From assembly GCA_030522415.1 (NCBI GenBank), contig CM060107.1, positions 26,720,571-26,784,570 on the forward strand: a stretch of DNA of 64,000 nucleotides. Reading direction: 5' to 3'. Below the pieces are notes generated by a model that ran no database searches, was not told the origin of the DNA, and saw only the letters and a program-made list of their open reading frames with translations. This document shows positions 1-15,100 of the stretch, in pieces. The position numbers and the translations under genes were made by a program. Position 1 is the stretch's first letter. Each line of letters starts with the position of its first letter. This stretch comes from Channallabes apus. Taxonomy: Eukaryota; Chordata; Actinopteri; Siluriformes; Clariidae.

Positions 1-600
1 GCTAAAATACTGCCTTATGTAGCTTACAGATTTTCGTGATATTTAGATGTAAGGGGAAAAAAAGTCATTGTATGATATTACAAGCCTTGTCTTTATGCAT
101 GGTCATAGTTGATTGATGATGATAACAATATTCAGTAGTTTATTTTATTGTGCTATCACTCTTAAGGTTTTTTTTATCCTAAAAAGTTGTAACAGTGAAA
201 ATGATCAGCCACCTGTTTGATAGAAAGCAAATGCAAACAAGCAGCCAAGATACAGACAGCCCATTACTGTTTCATGGAAAACACAGACTGATGATGACAC
301 TCTGCGATTCCTTCCAACATGGGCACCTGGACCACAACTGGGATCTGGATTAGGAATGGATTTCTTTCTTTCTTTTTTTTTTTTTTTTTAAGTGGATGGA
401 CACACAATAAGTATTTGTCTGCACCTGTGACTGCGTACAACCAGCACTGGGACTGACCTCGGGAGACAGGAATGTTGCCACTGCTGCTCACAGGGTCTGC
501 ATGCATTGTAAAGCAGTGTACTGTATGTTAAGCAGCAACAAACACCATGGAAATGCCAGGTATGCCATGTTCACTTATGTCTTCAGTTAAACAGGAACTG
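1..600. other. ano3 intron, no gene seen
   Basis: AT-rich intronic sequence with a T/A homopolymer near 370-390. No ano3 exon could be recognised on the minus strand, so the next exon is probably outside the window. Confidence 0.5.
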
Positions 601-609
601 CATATACTT

Positions 610-1420
610 TGGTAAAGCTTTGTCCATTAACACCCTTTGTTTCAGCATTCACAAATGCAACTTAAGGCCATACATCAATACCATCCAAAGTTAAATACTT
701 TTCAGGACTCCTTTTCCGAGAAGGACAGTGGTATAATGGAAATGTTTTTTGGTCTGATGAGTCAATATATCAAATGGTTTCTGAAACAACAGCCATGTCA
801 CAGTCAAGTTCTCAGGGTCAAACAGGAAAAGGACTGTTCAAATTGTTATCAGTGTCAGGTCCACAAGCCAGAATTAGTCATGGTATGGGGGTGTGCCAGT
901 GCCCGTGGCATGAGTAAACTGTGTATCAGCGAGGGCACCATTAATGCAGAAAAAAATTATTTTTGGAACAACATATGCTGCCATACAAACACCATCTTTG
1001 TCAGAGGCGTCCCTGTATTTTCCAGTAGGACAATGCCAAACCACATTCTGCTCAGATTACACATGGATGGCTGATAAACACAGAGTACGGGTGCTAGACT
1101 GGCCTGCCTGCTCCAAATTAGAATGTGTAGTGCACTAAGAAGTGCTAAATATGGCATAGAAGAACTTGTACAATAGTGCAGCTAAAGATCTGCAATATGG
1201 AAGAACTGGGGAAAATTTGTGCTACAGTAACTCAACTTGGTGTCTTCAGAACAAATGGTGTCTTCAGTGCCTATATTCTTATAAAGTGTTATTAACAAAA
1301 GTGGTGATGTTGCACACTGGTAAACTATCAACTTCTCTAATTTTTTTTGGAGGATGTTGCAGCCAACATTATTTTTCAGTCCCAACATTTTTGGAATTGG
1401 GATTTTGAAACAAAAATTGG
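610..1420 (+). pseudogene. Decayed Tc1-like transposon remnant
   Basis: A fragment reading VMVWGCASARGM then TINAEK aligns with the LMVWGCMSACGM and TINAEK region of the Tc1-like transposase at 41.6-42.7 kb. Many frameshifts and stops interrupt it, and the second catalytic Asp region is ruined (SSRTMPNHI in place of a DNARPH box). A degraded CCCAACATTTTTGGAATT near 1381 resembles that family's terminal repeat. It is therefore an old copy of the same or a sister family, lying in an ano3 intron. Confidence 0.75.
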
Positions 1421-2369
1421 GATATTTTGAAACAAAAGCTACCATCAATAACCAACATGTTGTTTATAATTTTTGTCTACAGGAAAGTTCAATTAAAAGT
1501 AAATTGAAATACAAGTTCACTTTTGCTAATGAATTTTACAACCAACTTAATGATTGAAAACTTAATGGCCTAAAGAGCATTTAGTGGTCACTGATTAACT
1601 GCTAAAATGAAACTGTAGCTGATGTTCTTGCAGCCAATCATTTCAAGATGCATTTACATATTATAGAAATTTACTGGGAACACTCTAAATTCTATATATT
1701 TTGACAGAATACATGTAGATTTACAAGATTATATTTAACGTGCATAAACACAAACATAATCAGACGTACATATTCTGTAGCATAATTAACTCTTGACAAG
1801 TTTAAAATGACTATGAATAGAAGAAAATAACATTGAATAACATTGCTGATTTAAGTTGATCATCTTATCATTCTTCATTCTGTACAGGGCTGGCTGCTGC
1901 CAGACCCATAAAATTCTGTACTACCAACAGAAAAAATGATTTAAGTAACCCTTCTCACTCACTGCCCACGGGACCCTCATGCATTAGGAAGGCAAGATTT
2001 AACATCAGACGTAAATAGAGTTACTTGCACACTACAGAGCAGCACAGCAATGATGTCAATACAGATTCAGGGTAAAGTGCTGGTCGTTTTCTGGTAAATG
2101 GAAAGAGAATGGATTTCAGCAGCTCTCATTTCATAAGGCTATATCTATGTGCTTTGAAGGCACTTATTATGTTAAACTTGTCAAATTCACCACATTTTAG
2201 ATATTCTCTGAAAAAACTCATGGCAGTGCAAATGTTATGGCTGTTACAAAATGTGAATATTGAGAGCTTAAGCATGCTCTTGATTAAGCGACTCTGAGGC
2301 CACTTGTAAAGGCACAGAAATAGTATGAATTGGCATTTAGAGAGTCTGAGTGATGCGAAAGAAGCTCAC
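1421..2369. other. ano3 intron, nothing recognised
   Basis: AT-rich sequence without a credible coding exon or a recognisable repeat. Confidence 0.4.
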
Positions 2370-2483
2370 TGATGCATTCTGGCCCTGCTGAATGGGGCAG
2401 TGTAGCAATCTGTCTCCTCCAGATCAGGTAACGCCTCCTTATCCAGCTTCATCGGGTTCCTAGGCAGCCAACTCTTTATTTGT
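2370..2483 (-). CDS. ano3: ano3 coding exon 7
   Basis: 114 nt. The acceptor is GAGATGCAG|ACAAAT and the donor ATGCATCA|GTGAGC. It encodes [20 protein letters not shown] then [17 protein letters not shown], a conserved anoctamin block before the first membrane segment. The short MQTYFR-like stretch that I recall preceding this block in human ANO3 is absent; it may be in an unseen micro-exon. Confidence 0.94.
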
Positions 2484-5400
2484 CTGCATCTCAAATGAAA
2501 TCGACTATGGAAAAAGAGAGCAATCAAAAGGCAACAGAGAAAAAAAGACAAAGAAATAGGCATAGTGAGAAAAGGAATTATAAGGAATTGAAGGACTTAG
2601 GAGACAAATAGGAGAATTTGTATAGAATAGGAGTGCGGTATATGAACTTTGTGTTCCAAGAAATGGAAGAAAACAGTATCAGCAAATTGCATTTTTGTTT
2701 AGAAAAATGGGTTAAAAAGATAGCTTGGCCCAGTAAAGTGCAGGTCTGATGAACTGTAAGAGCTGTAAGTGCTTTTTCCCCCTGTACTGCCTTTTGGGAG
2801 TTTTAATTTTTATGATCTAAAAAAAAAAACGTTTCTTTCCCTGAAAACATTTTTTTTTAATTCAAAATGTGTTTCGCAAATAAAAATTCGAAGCGTATAC
2901 CACACATAAAATACAGACTTATTAAGTATGTATTATTTTACAAAACCCTTAGTGCTTCTACTAAAAAAAATTTTTCAAGGGCAAATTTAATGCTCCAGGG
3001 TTTAAATCTTCTCTAATCCATTTGAAACCGGGCCAATTAACTCAGAGGTGATTCAGGCCTTAGAGGTCCTAAATACAGTAATGATCTAATGCAAAGATAT
3101 TTGAACCAAACTCTCCACAGTCATTATGCTGCATTGCTCTCTCCACAAGCACAGATTAAATCAGTGAGTTCCTACTTGATTAGGAGTCTACACGCTTGGT
3201 AGAACAATTTAGTTTATAACCAAAACATACCTTCCCATCGTCTTCTTCTTCCAGTCTGAGAAGTAGCACTTTTTTCTATAAAACACGATACATTACATTA
3301 AAATCAAAATTAGACTTGAAATTCTCCTCAATAACCACAGTGTAGAGGTTAAATCAAGGCAAGGAGACAGAGAAGAAAGTGTCCTCTGACCTGTACCTGA
3401 AAGGCATTCTGATATTCATTTGCTCTGCATATTTACACAGCGTGTCCCATGGAGCATGTATCTTTACGAACATTATGTCATTGTTGGTTAAAGAGGGCTG
3501 AAAGAAAAGGAAATGCGGTTATTTTGATCCCCACACCACAAAGGAATCAGATGCTGAGTCCCAGAATAATAACCGCACATCAGTCTTATGTTCTCTGATA
3601 TAGTCAATGACAAAAGAATAGACTCAACTCAAGGTGAAGAACTAATTATAAAATAATTTTGTTTTTCATAAGTGTCAGAAGTTCTGGAGTATAAACAGGA
3701 ACATTTTGTGAATAGAAAGAGGCTCCATATTCCCAAATCCCTTGGCAAAAATAGAGAAGCTGGCTGCAGTCAACTCTTAGATTTCTCACTCTCCTGATCT
3801 TCCTCCAAACTCCTAACAGAAAGCTCATTCAGCCTCCCCTACTTAAAGTGTACTGGTAAAGTTTATTCAGACATAAATCAAGTGGGATCTGAATTTTCAT
3901 TTATCTAGCCTGATAGGTGATTCTTAAGCAATTATAACCTTCTTACACACACACATATATTGGGTTTTTTTTTTTTTACGATTTTGATGATTAGAAACAT
4001 AGAAACAGAAAATGAACACGAAGAGATCTTCCAGCAGAACCTACTGAAAATCAAATCTGCTGTTGTACAGACATGTAGGTCCTTATTTAGCTCAAGAAGT
4101 AGAGACCTAGTTTTCTGCAGGTGTGTTTACTGTCTCCATCAGTTAACTATACAGTGTGAACTTTGTCATAAATTTTTTAAGCAATATAGACCACTTTTAT
4201 ATTTTCTGGGTGTTTTATAAATGCTCGTGGTTTACAGTAATCATTTTTTTCCTATTACAAGTTATATAATATTATTTTACAATCTTTGTTTTCACACTGT
4301 ATTAATCTTCTGCTATATAGTAATCTAAAATGCTACACTGTAAAAAGGTGCAAAAAAGTAAAAAGGTGCTAAAAATCTTAATTTCTCTCTAAATATTCTC
4401 TTTTATTATTAATTTTAACAATAATAATATTCTATAATAATGTTCTCAAATTTTTAAAATATGTAATTTTACCTCTTTCTCCAGCATCAGTCCCTCTGCA
4501 CGCAGGTTCCTCTCAAAAGTGCATCTCTTCTCAACCTGAGGACTGGACTTCTTATACACCAGAATATAGTCTATTCGTTTCTTGCCATCTCGGAACAAAA
4601 GCCCTTTGGCATTTGCTCGGTTATTTCCCTGAATAAATTAGAAGGCATTGGCATATATTAACATTATACCATGTTATAACATTTGTCATTATAACACATA
4701 GGAACATTCTTCCAGGACAATTAATTAAGAAACTGAAGCCAACAGTGTTGATGGAGATGCCTCATCAACTAATAAGTCGTTTTTGTTACTTAATGGTATT
4801 GCCCATACACCCTTAATAATACAGCAAATGTAGATCTTAATAACGAGAAAAACATTTTACTGTAGATATTTAACCTTGCTGTACCCTTAATCCTGTCAGA
4901 TGCAATCAAACAGGATTAAGGATGCTTTGGGTTGCAGGGTGAGGCCTGAGGTGGATCGGACTTGTTTACCCATTCCATGTGCGCTTGATAGGATTTGGAT
5001 CTGAGGAGTTTGGAGGCCGGATCAGCAGTCTTGGGCTCTCTGCCCGCTAAGCCCTGCGTGTGGCGGGTTTTCTATAGAGCATTTTTATCATGGTCAGCAT
5101 GTACTGTACTTTTGTCAGCAATTTATTCTGCGTTGGCTTTTCTGTGGGATCAGGCTGGACAGACTGATGGCGTGGGTGAGTGTTGTTAATGTGTTAATGC
5201 TATAGCTGACCGTTGTATACAGTATGAGAAACACAAATCAATAGTCATACTGCAAATAAACCTAGAAGCTTTGTTGCTACAGTAAGTTGAACTTAGGCAG
5301 GAGAGTACCAAGTATAGAAAGAGAACAATACTGTACCCGCACAGAGTCTGTACGCGCCTCCAGCTTGCTTCTTGATGTAGGCTTCTGCTGGATGAGCAGT

Positions 5401-8400
5401 GACTCGTCTGTTCTAGACTCATACACTGCTGTCTCCATCTCCTCTACATGCTGGCCATTACTAACATCTACTATTAGAAAGAGAGAGAGAGAGAGAGCGA
5501 TCTATTGTTAAAAATCTATTGTTAGATGGGCAGTGTCAGATGGACATTAGAGGTTTCTTTACAAAGATCATTAGCATTCAGCATTTCAGCAAACACTGAG
5601 AATGAGCTCACATCATTGAACTGATAGGAATACATAATGCTAATTTGCTCAAACCATCATGCCCTTTTGTTGAAATTTGCCTGCTTTAACTCTTAGTACA
5701 GAAGGGTTAACAGAGATCTCATTATCTAAAATAGGCCGTAACTTTCACAGGCATTCCCATGTCATTAACATCTGCCTGTTGCTGACCAGGATGAATTGGA
5801 AAAAGATCATCTGTGGTTAATATGCAAATCAGTGCTGCTAGCACAACTCCACAGAGCAAACATAGCTGAACATGACAATAATGATTAATGAGGTTATAAA
5901 GGAAATGGCAGTCATGATGTGTTGCTACAGTATGAACTACTGCAAAAAAATAGATAATACAAATAACAGTCGTATAATATGTGTTAGCCTAGCATATTAT
6001 ATTGTACACCAATCAGTCACAACATCATGAACACCCACCTACTATTGAATAGCCGCCCCTCTTTTCCACCAAAAGAGTGCATTCTGATGGCTTTTATTCA
6101 GAACTAGAACTTTTCTGTTTAAAAGAACTACAACGGGCCGGCCTTCGATTTTCACGTGCATCAGTGAGCAGTGCCATCATCATCTCAATCTGGTCCTTGT
6201 CACGGTGGCTACAGTAGCAATATCTTGTTACAATAGCACCTGAAAGTGGGTTGGATAGCCTAAGCAGCATGTGAACCTTTCTTACCTAAAGTTGATGTGT
6301 TGAAAACAGAAATGTAGATCAGTTGGGGCAGTGGGGCATCTTATGTGATGATCCTGGTCTACAATGGTCCGGGCCTACCAAAAATATTCCAAGGAAGAGA
6401 ATCTAGTGAAATCTGGCAGCCAAGGCTCACTTAAGCATGTGAAGAGCAAAGGATGGCCTTTGTGAGTAAATGTGCTTAAATTGATGAAAATGTTAATGTT
6501 CTCTCCAGTAGAAAGGTGTCAGAACACACAGTGCACTGCTGTTTTGGTGGCACAAAAGGGAAGACCTACTCAATATTAGTGGTAATAATGTTATGGCTGA
6601 TTGGCATACAGTGCTAACAGAAGGTTTTCACATTTTCCACATTTTGTTGTTTCACACTCTTCTTATGAAGGATTCACATGTTTTTTCCACTCATCCTTCT
6701 ACAGACAATATACTCTATAATGACAAAGTACTGTAAAAACTTGTTGTTTGTTAATAGTGAGTTTTGTTAATACAGTAAAACCTCGGATTGTGAGTAACGC
6801 GGTCTGCAAGTGTTCCGCAAGACGAGCAAAGATTTTTTTTATAAATTTTGACTTGACTAAATATAAATAAAAAGACTGCCTTATCACATTTACATAAATA
6901 ATGTATTCAAACCTATCACCCTGTACTTGCTAGCAGTTATGACAGCCTCAGGTCTGCTTATGAATGATGTTTTATCATTTGATCCTTGTGGAGGATTTGA
7001 ATCCATTTTAAAAAACATAACAAAATGTGTAAAAGCGTCTGAAACCTTTCTGTTGGCGCTTTATATTCTACGAATTACAATTCTTTTGTATTCAGAGGTT
7101 CTTTATCCTTTTAAGCAGTACAATAATGTTTTTTGAAGCCCCCAGAATCCTCTAAATAGAGTTGATGCAACAATGAGATTATTAAGTGCTCTCGCACTAC
7201 CTTATACACAGCCAGCTCTGTTTTAATCAATTTATTTCTCCACTTGGACTAACTACATCAATAGTTGGACTGCACTTCCCGCAGTCAACTCAATCTTATA
7301 TACAACTTGAACATTCCTTCAGTAATTAACACCAAGAACAATGATGTGACATTTTTATAACACAGGTGTGGTAACAGTCTAAAAAGATTAAAAAATCTTC
7401 TATTACAGATTCAGCAGCCAGTGAACAGATTAATCTAAATGGCAGAATTTGGTTAATTCCTAATGCCATACATTTTACTCTCCTTTAAACTGCTTGCTAA
7501 ATGATTAACTTTTACTCACTGATTACTGCTTTCTTATTCATGCTATGGACAAGTGTAGAAATTGGCTATAAACTTGGAAGTAAAAACGCATAAAGGGGCT
7601 GTTTAAAGAATATAAATACTGTATGTGCTTACAGTATTCATGTATGTAAGTAGATTTTCAGATTTTCATCTCAGATCTAAGATGAATAGAAATGTCTGAG
7701 AAAGGGTTTTCACTACAGGCTAGACGACTGTATGTTAAACACCAGCACATTTCTTTATGAATATTGATTCAGGAAAGAGGCTGTATTTTTTTGTCTTAGC
7801 TTTGAAATGTAATCGAAATTGTTATGTACGTGGAGCTTTAAAATAAACCTCTAATAGCAGACATTCACATGAATCACAGAGAACTTGCTTTGATTCAACT
7901 GAACATTTGCTTTGATTTTACAATATACTGTAGCTTCCTCACACATTATTCTGTAGCTTAGAAAATAGAAAACATTTTACCTGGCGAGTCCTATTATTCA
8001 GCATTTTATAGTGTGTACTGACAGTTTATTGTGTGCAATGCTGAACTCGGCTCTGAATACTGACCTCAGGCATCAAGTGGCGAGGTATCAAATATGTGCT
8101 GTATGCTGCATTGTAGCCTTTCTGGACCAACCCTGTTTTGATACATAATGCCGTATACACTAACATGCTCTATTTTTAGACTGTCTGACACTCAGACTCA
8201 CTGTGTCACTTAAGAATAAACTAATCCAGTTGTGTATACAGTAATGGCAAAGGATTAAAGTCTGTCTGCTCAGGATTCTTTACTTTGAACAAGTGAGGGA
8301 TAAATATATAATGTATAATGAATTCAGACTAGTTGATTAGTGATGTTGATCACTTTTTGATGTTTATGCATTTTAGTTAATTATTTTATATTATTATTAT

Positions 8401-9106
8401 GTTACCATACATTATGATCATTGCTATTTTTATAATTGCTAGTAAATGTACAGGGTGGGCCATTTATATGGATACACCTTAATAAAATGTGAATGGTTGG
8501 TGATATTAACTTCCTGTTTGTGGCACATTACTATATGTGAGGGGAAAAACTTTTCAAGATGGGTGGTGACCATGGTGGCCATTTTGAAGTCGGCCATTTT
8601 GGATCCCACTTTAGTTTTTTCAATAGGAAGAGGGTCATGTGACACATCAAACTTATTGGGAATTTCACAAGAAAAACAATGGTGTGCTTGGTTTTAACGT
8701 AACTTTATTATTTCATGAGTTATTTACAAGTTTATTAATTAAGTTATAAAAAAGTTATAAAATGTGTTCAATTTGCTGCCCATTGTGTTGGATTGTCAAT
8801 GCAACCCTCTTCTCCCAGTGTGTGAAGAGTGGGAGAAGAGGGTTGCATGACTTTAAAAGAATAATAATATATGACATGTCCCATGTCACACGTGAGGATG
8901 TTAGACAGTTCGTATTAATGAGATAAGAAATAGATGTTATGGGGCATTTACAACACATTTGTATAGATTTGAAGATCCCAGGTTCAAACCCCACAACCAC
9001 CAAGTTGCCACTGTTGGGCCCTTGAGCAAGGCCCTTAACCCTCAACTGCTCAGATGTGTAAGTCGCTCTGGATAAGAGCGTCTGCCAAATGACTAAATGT
9101 AAATGT

Positions 9107-9137
<31 letters not shown>

Positions 9138-12100
9138 CTATCCTGTCTCAGTGGTTTAATGTAATGTGGGCATTTATTGATTATGTTGTAAAGGGGGTGT
9201 TTGTTTGTGTCAGGAGAAGCAAATTTTTAGGTAGTAATTTTCTACCCAGAACCTCTATAGTCACTGTATAGGTTATAACTCTATATATCACTCAACCAGA
9301 ATTGCTGAGAAAAAAAAAGGTCTTGTACTATTTTCGTGTGTGTAAAAATGATGTATTCAAACAAGGTTCAGGTAGACAGGTAGCGATGGTGGGTGGAGAT
9401 GATGCAAAGAAGAAAAGAAATTGTGTATTTGTCTGTAGGGTGGTGTATGTCAGGTCTATATTTATAGCAGCAATAGTGAGTGTATGCTCATTTTACAGCA
9501 CCTGTGGATGGAGGGCTGATGTGTGTACAGGAGACAGGAACACTGTCAGTGTGTGTGTTTGCTTTGGGCTCCGAATTCAGAGGCACAGAGAGGAAGTGAC
9601 TCAGGTTGAGAGGATGTGTTTGACTTTGAGCTAGACAGGGCAGACTGCGACGAGACGGCTTCAGACTCTTCTCCTTCAGGATCTCGCTGATACTGGTGTG
9701 CATGCCTGCAGACAGAGATAGACAGAGAAAAAGTCAGCATTCTATTTCTTTCACTGCCTATTTCACAATGCAAATAGTTACAGATTACTTCATGATTAAG
9801 TATAGTGCAAGCAGAGACATCTTTCCTGGATCTGTTCCGAGTTTGATATACAGTATAGTACATGTGGTGTGCAAATTTAATTGAACAAAAAAAAGGGTGT
9901 CACTAAATCTGAATACAAAAAGAAAATCTCTATTCAGAATGTCCAGTTAATAAAGACGGTGTGGAAAAGATCTGAATCATGACTAAACCCCTTACGTGTT
10001 GTCAAACCCAGGAGGAGAAGGGGCAGCGTCCCCAATGACAAAATGATGAGAAGCTAGTGGCGCCGGATGTAATTAAAAATTAATCCACAACACAACTTGC
10101 AGAAAACCCAAAACCTCATTCAAGGTCATTCTGAGAGGAAAGGATAAAGCAGAAGTCATTCTAGCCTTATTATTAAAAATGGCCTGTCTAGAATTTATAA
10201 TTCATTTTCAATGTTTAAATATATTAAGTTAATGATGCTTTGATTAACATTGATGTTGACTTTGATGATATGCAATGGAATGATTTTGTCATTAGTTAAA
10301 TGGTGTGACCTAACGGTGAAAAATACACTTTTTTTTCCTCCCTTTGGCTTCACCTACTTTTTATTGCGGGTCTTAATTCTCCTTATGGTGACCTTCCAGA
10401 GATCAGCTCCATTGATTTCTCTCTCATTTTCTCATGCAGCCTCTTTCTCTTTGTCTCTCCCTCCTCCCCTCCCTCCCCTAACTGGGGAACGCCTTATGGA
10501 AACCCCTGCCATATAAGCACCTGAAAAATGGAAATGATTACTCATTGTAGTCCAAGCCTGCACTTAGGGTAGAGCCAGTGGGGAAGAGAGAGTAGGAAAA
10601 CAAGAGAGAGAGAGAGAGAGATACAGTACCTGGGGATGTTTTCAATTATGGAATAACTGACATGGTTGCTAGGAGCAGATGACTGAAAAAAAATAGATAT
10701 ACGTATGAAAAAAATAGTGTGGCATGTGAGGGTGTAACAATGTCATTGGTTTATCACTTCATGAGCTGAGTGAGTACCATTTTGTGAGTGTGTGTTTACA
10801 GCACCTAGGGAGGACTCTACTGAATCCACTCTTGCAGTTTCAGCACCGAAATGGAGATTTAATCGATTACTCCTGCTCCATTATCTGAATCAAAACTGCA
10901 CCAGTGATTTGAGTTATATGTGGGAGTAAAAGTCAAAGGAGCTATTAAATCTTGGCAAGCAACACCCTTAAAAAGGCATTTGCACAGGCATTCGTAACTA
11001 ACGTTTTCATATACAAATGACTTCATGACATTTACTCTACAGCTATCGACAGTAAAATCAGATTCATAATTCTAGCAGATTTAAGAGACTCCTCTGCATA
11101 TACAGAGCTGTTCAGAACCTGTACTTGGAAATAATTGATAAATGCATCATCATAAAAAATATCATAACTTCACATAGCTTTAAGAAAAACCTAAGCTTAA
11201 ATGCTTCTTATAATAGTTGTAAAATATAAACTATTATGAGTTAATCTGATGGAAAAATATTACAATTTTATATATCTCAAAGATGTATAAGACATTTCTT
11301 TAAATGTATTATTAGTCTGAAAAATGTTACTGCTGTGGACAAAAAGTTCTTGAGCATAGTGTATTGCGTACAATCATAAAGCAGGGAATCATAAAGCAGT
11401 ATCATACTTAGATGATACAGTATAATACATAATAAAATCTATTGTAACAATCTATTATTTTTTACACAAAGGCAGGTCTATCATCTTTAATTCACATTAA
11501 TAAATTTACTATATTGTATGAACATTTGAGAAAAATTGGTTGTAAAAGCAACTCCCCCTGTCCACCGTCACCAAGATCCTGAACCAGGTACAATGTACAA
11601 TACAAAAAAATATATTTACATTAAACTTACATTACAACTGGAGATTTTACATTCAGAGCCAGGGTTCTATAGTGACTAAAAGTGGATGCCAAAAAAAAAA
11701 CATCCTGGCAGCTTTAAGCACCTTTAAACTCAGAAGACTTTGACCATGCCAATTCTCCCACTTGTTAACAAAGTATACTAATTATTTTAAATCGGCTTCC
11801 TTAGTTTGTAGTCTGTAAGCCTTTCAATAGGTATACAACGTATTAAATAAATTCTATATATTATGTATTTCACAAGGTTTAAATGGTAATTTTGTGTTAC
11901 TTTTATAGGTACAGTACATAAGCCATGCACCATTATATATACTGTAAAGTAATTCTTTATTTAGTATATAAACTAACTTTTTGCATCTTAAAAATAGAGG
12001 CAATGTCCCTTGTAAATACGAAGTGCATACGACAACATGCTGTATGTAACATTGTATGGTCTGGTGGTCACATTTGTAAAAATATAGATTTATATGAAAG

Positions 12101-15100
12101 ATAAAAAATAATACACAACTTTTTAACATACTGTAAGGTGCAGTCTTACTTGTAATCTTACTTTAAGCTGAAGAGCTTTGGGACAAAAAAAATTAAATCC
12201 CCTGTGTGCACATACTGTGTATTCCTATTTATGTGTAAAAAGGATGAGACAAACTCTTTGTTATTATAATGCATTTCATGGAGTGATCTTGCATCTAATC
12301 AGATATTCTGAAACAAAAACAGAACAGAGAGAAGTGACCTAAACAACACCCACCCAAAGGAAGTAATGATGCAGGATTCAGCAATCAGTATTTCTCCCAG
12401 TCCTTGGGAATTATAAAGTATAACATATGAAACTATTTGGTTCGTTTAGCATTTTCTGCTGTAAATGTATTTAACTCAAATGTGTTAAAATAAAAGAATG
12501 TGGAGAATACACTTGGGACCATTTCCCTTTTTGAGAATGGAATGAAATTGTGAAAAATTAGGTCAGTGGGTTCCACTGCTACTGTATAACCCTGTCTTGT
12601 TCACTTTGCAGACTTTACATTATTCATTTGTCTTCGTTCAGAGCCACCAGCACTCAGGAGCTGTACAGTATACACACCCCTGTCCCACTAATAGCAATGA
12701 TTTATAGGCGAGAGGTATAGTTCAGCTAGACTAAGTTTGGTGATACTTGTACAGTTTCCCACAATGGATGACTTATAGTACGGCTAACTAAAACACAAAT
12801 CTAAACATTTCATGCATACTGCTTTCAAATGATTTCTCCAGTAAAAGACAGTTTACAACTGGGACAATATCTGAACAGGGTGCTATTTAGTATAGTGTGA
12901 CAAATTGATTGAAAACAAATACAAATTATTATTTTTTTTAAATACAAGTAATAGAATATTTTGTAATAAAGGTTTGTGACATTTATTTTAATGTATATAA
13001 TTTATAATTTAATGTTTATATTAATATTTATATTAATATATCTTATTTAAAATGATGTAAAAAAGTATCCAAATACATACAGTGGTGTGAAAAACTAGTT
13101 GCCCCCTTCCTGATTTCTTATTCTTTTGCATGTTTGTCACACTTAAATGTTTCTGGTCATCAAAAACTGTTAACTATTAGTCAAAGATAACTTAATTGAA
13201 CCCAAAATGCAGTTTTTAAATGAAGGTTTATGTTATTAAGGGAGAAAAAAACCTCCAAATCTACATGGCCCTGTGTGAAAACCACAGTTAAGTAATTTTC
13301 TAACAAGGGGGGGCAATCACTTTTTCACACAGGGCCATGTAGGTTTGGATTTTTTTTCTCCCTAAGTAATAAAACCCCTCATTTAAAAACTGCATTTTGT
13401 GTTTACTTGTGTTATCTTTGACTAATAGTTAAATGTGTTTGATGATCAGAAACATTTTGTGTGACAAACATGCAAAAGAATAAGAAATCAGGAGGGGGGC
13501 AAATAGTTTTTCACACCACTGTATACTTCAATATGAAGTCTCCCTTTTGCAGCTACAGTATAACAGCTTCCACTCGTCATGGAAGGCTGTCCACAAGATT
13601 TTGGAGTGTTTCTGTTGAGAATATTATGCCTTTAAAATGGTCAAATTAGCGCAAACCAATTATAAAAACAAACAGTACTTTCTTTTAGGAGATTTCAGTA
13701 AGAAAATTTTTTATTTAAAAGACATACAATGCTCTCAGAAAATAATTGTAGCACGAGCAAAAACTGTGACACCAGTGACCAACAACAGCACAAATGGTGA
13801 AATCCACAAAATTTACAACCATATTAGCACATGGGTTAAAGGCCTATAAAGTACCAGTCTTTATTTATCAAAATGATTTAAAAACTCATGAAAAAATATA
13901 TATAATAAAAACATATACAAATTAATATAGTAAATACTGTGTGTATTTCCTGGAACATGTTGTGTGATGTTATTCAAATACTGTAATGACCTAACTTTTC
14001 ATCAGAGATGGCTAAATGAAACTAAAAAAGCGTTTCTAAAGTTTTTATGAAGCAGATAATATGGCCGTTCATTTTTTACACAGCCCTTTCCAGAAATCAG
14101 AAATATATCCTTATATTATATATATAATTAGTTTTTAAGGTACATGTTTATTAAGGTATTAGTTTATTTGAGCATAATCAGTTTGAAACACTTTGTCAAT
14201 ATTGTGGAATCCAATTTGTTGAATTAATTTAATCTTTTATCATTTCTCATGGAAAGTAAGACACTGGAGAGACAAGCTCGTCCAGGGTCTCATTTTCACC
14301 TTTGCATGAAAAGTGGCAATATAAAAGTTGCATTTGATAAAAAAGCAAATAAGATTTTGTATACATCCTTACTAATTAACTGTTTGTGACAAAGGCCCAG
14401 GAAAGAGTTGGAACACATACAGAAAACAGATGTTTGAATGTCAGCAAAGCAAAAGAAATTCAAAGTACTAAAACCTCAATTTCCACTATTCTATTACCTC
14501 GGAGATCATTGAATTGCATACATTTTCTTTTGGGAAGAGAAAACAAACTGCCCACGGTGTGAAATCTTGGAGAAGCATGACAGTGAGGTAATTACAGTGC
14601 TAATTATGCGTGGGTGTCCCTTTCTGTCTTTCTCCTCCTTCTCACCCATTTCTGTCTCTTCATCTCTTTGCAACTGTACCTGTAGTCAATAAAGCTCTGT
14701 CTATATAAACTGCAATACCAGTCACATTACTATCTGTAGAATAAAAATATTATGTGCAGTTGTGGATACAATCAGGATGTTCTTGTGTGATATTTGTGTC
14801 TTGAATTTTGCACTGACTTGCTGGCACTGATAAATGTTTTCATACTGTAATACAGCTGTGCACAAGGATCAGTGCGTAAATGCTGCTATATTTATCAGGC
14901 ACGTACAGTAAAAAACTATTTAACCAAGTAGGTAAAAGCCTTTGGTTGAGTGATGACAGGTGTCAATCATATGCTGCAGACAGATGGCATATTCCCCCCA
15001 CGCCAGACTACATCTTGGCATTACTCTCATCCGCCTGTCATACTGTTGCATTAGTGAGACAGATTCGATTATCCTGCCTCTGTGTCACCTGCTTCAGCCT

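Noticed and set aside
9302..9634. 110-aa plus-strand open frame
   Set aside because: Overlaps ano3 exon 2 in antisense and has no recognisable domain.
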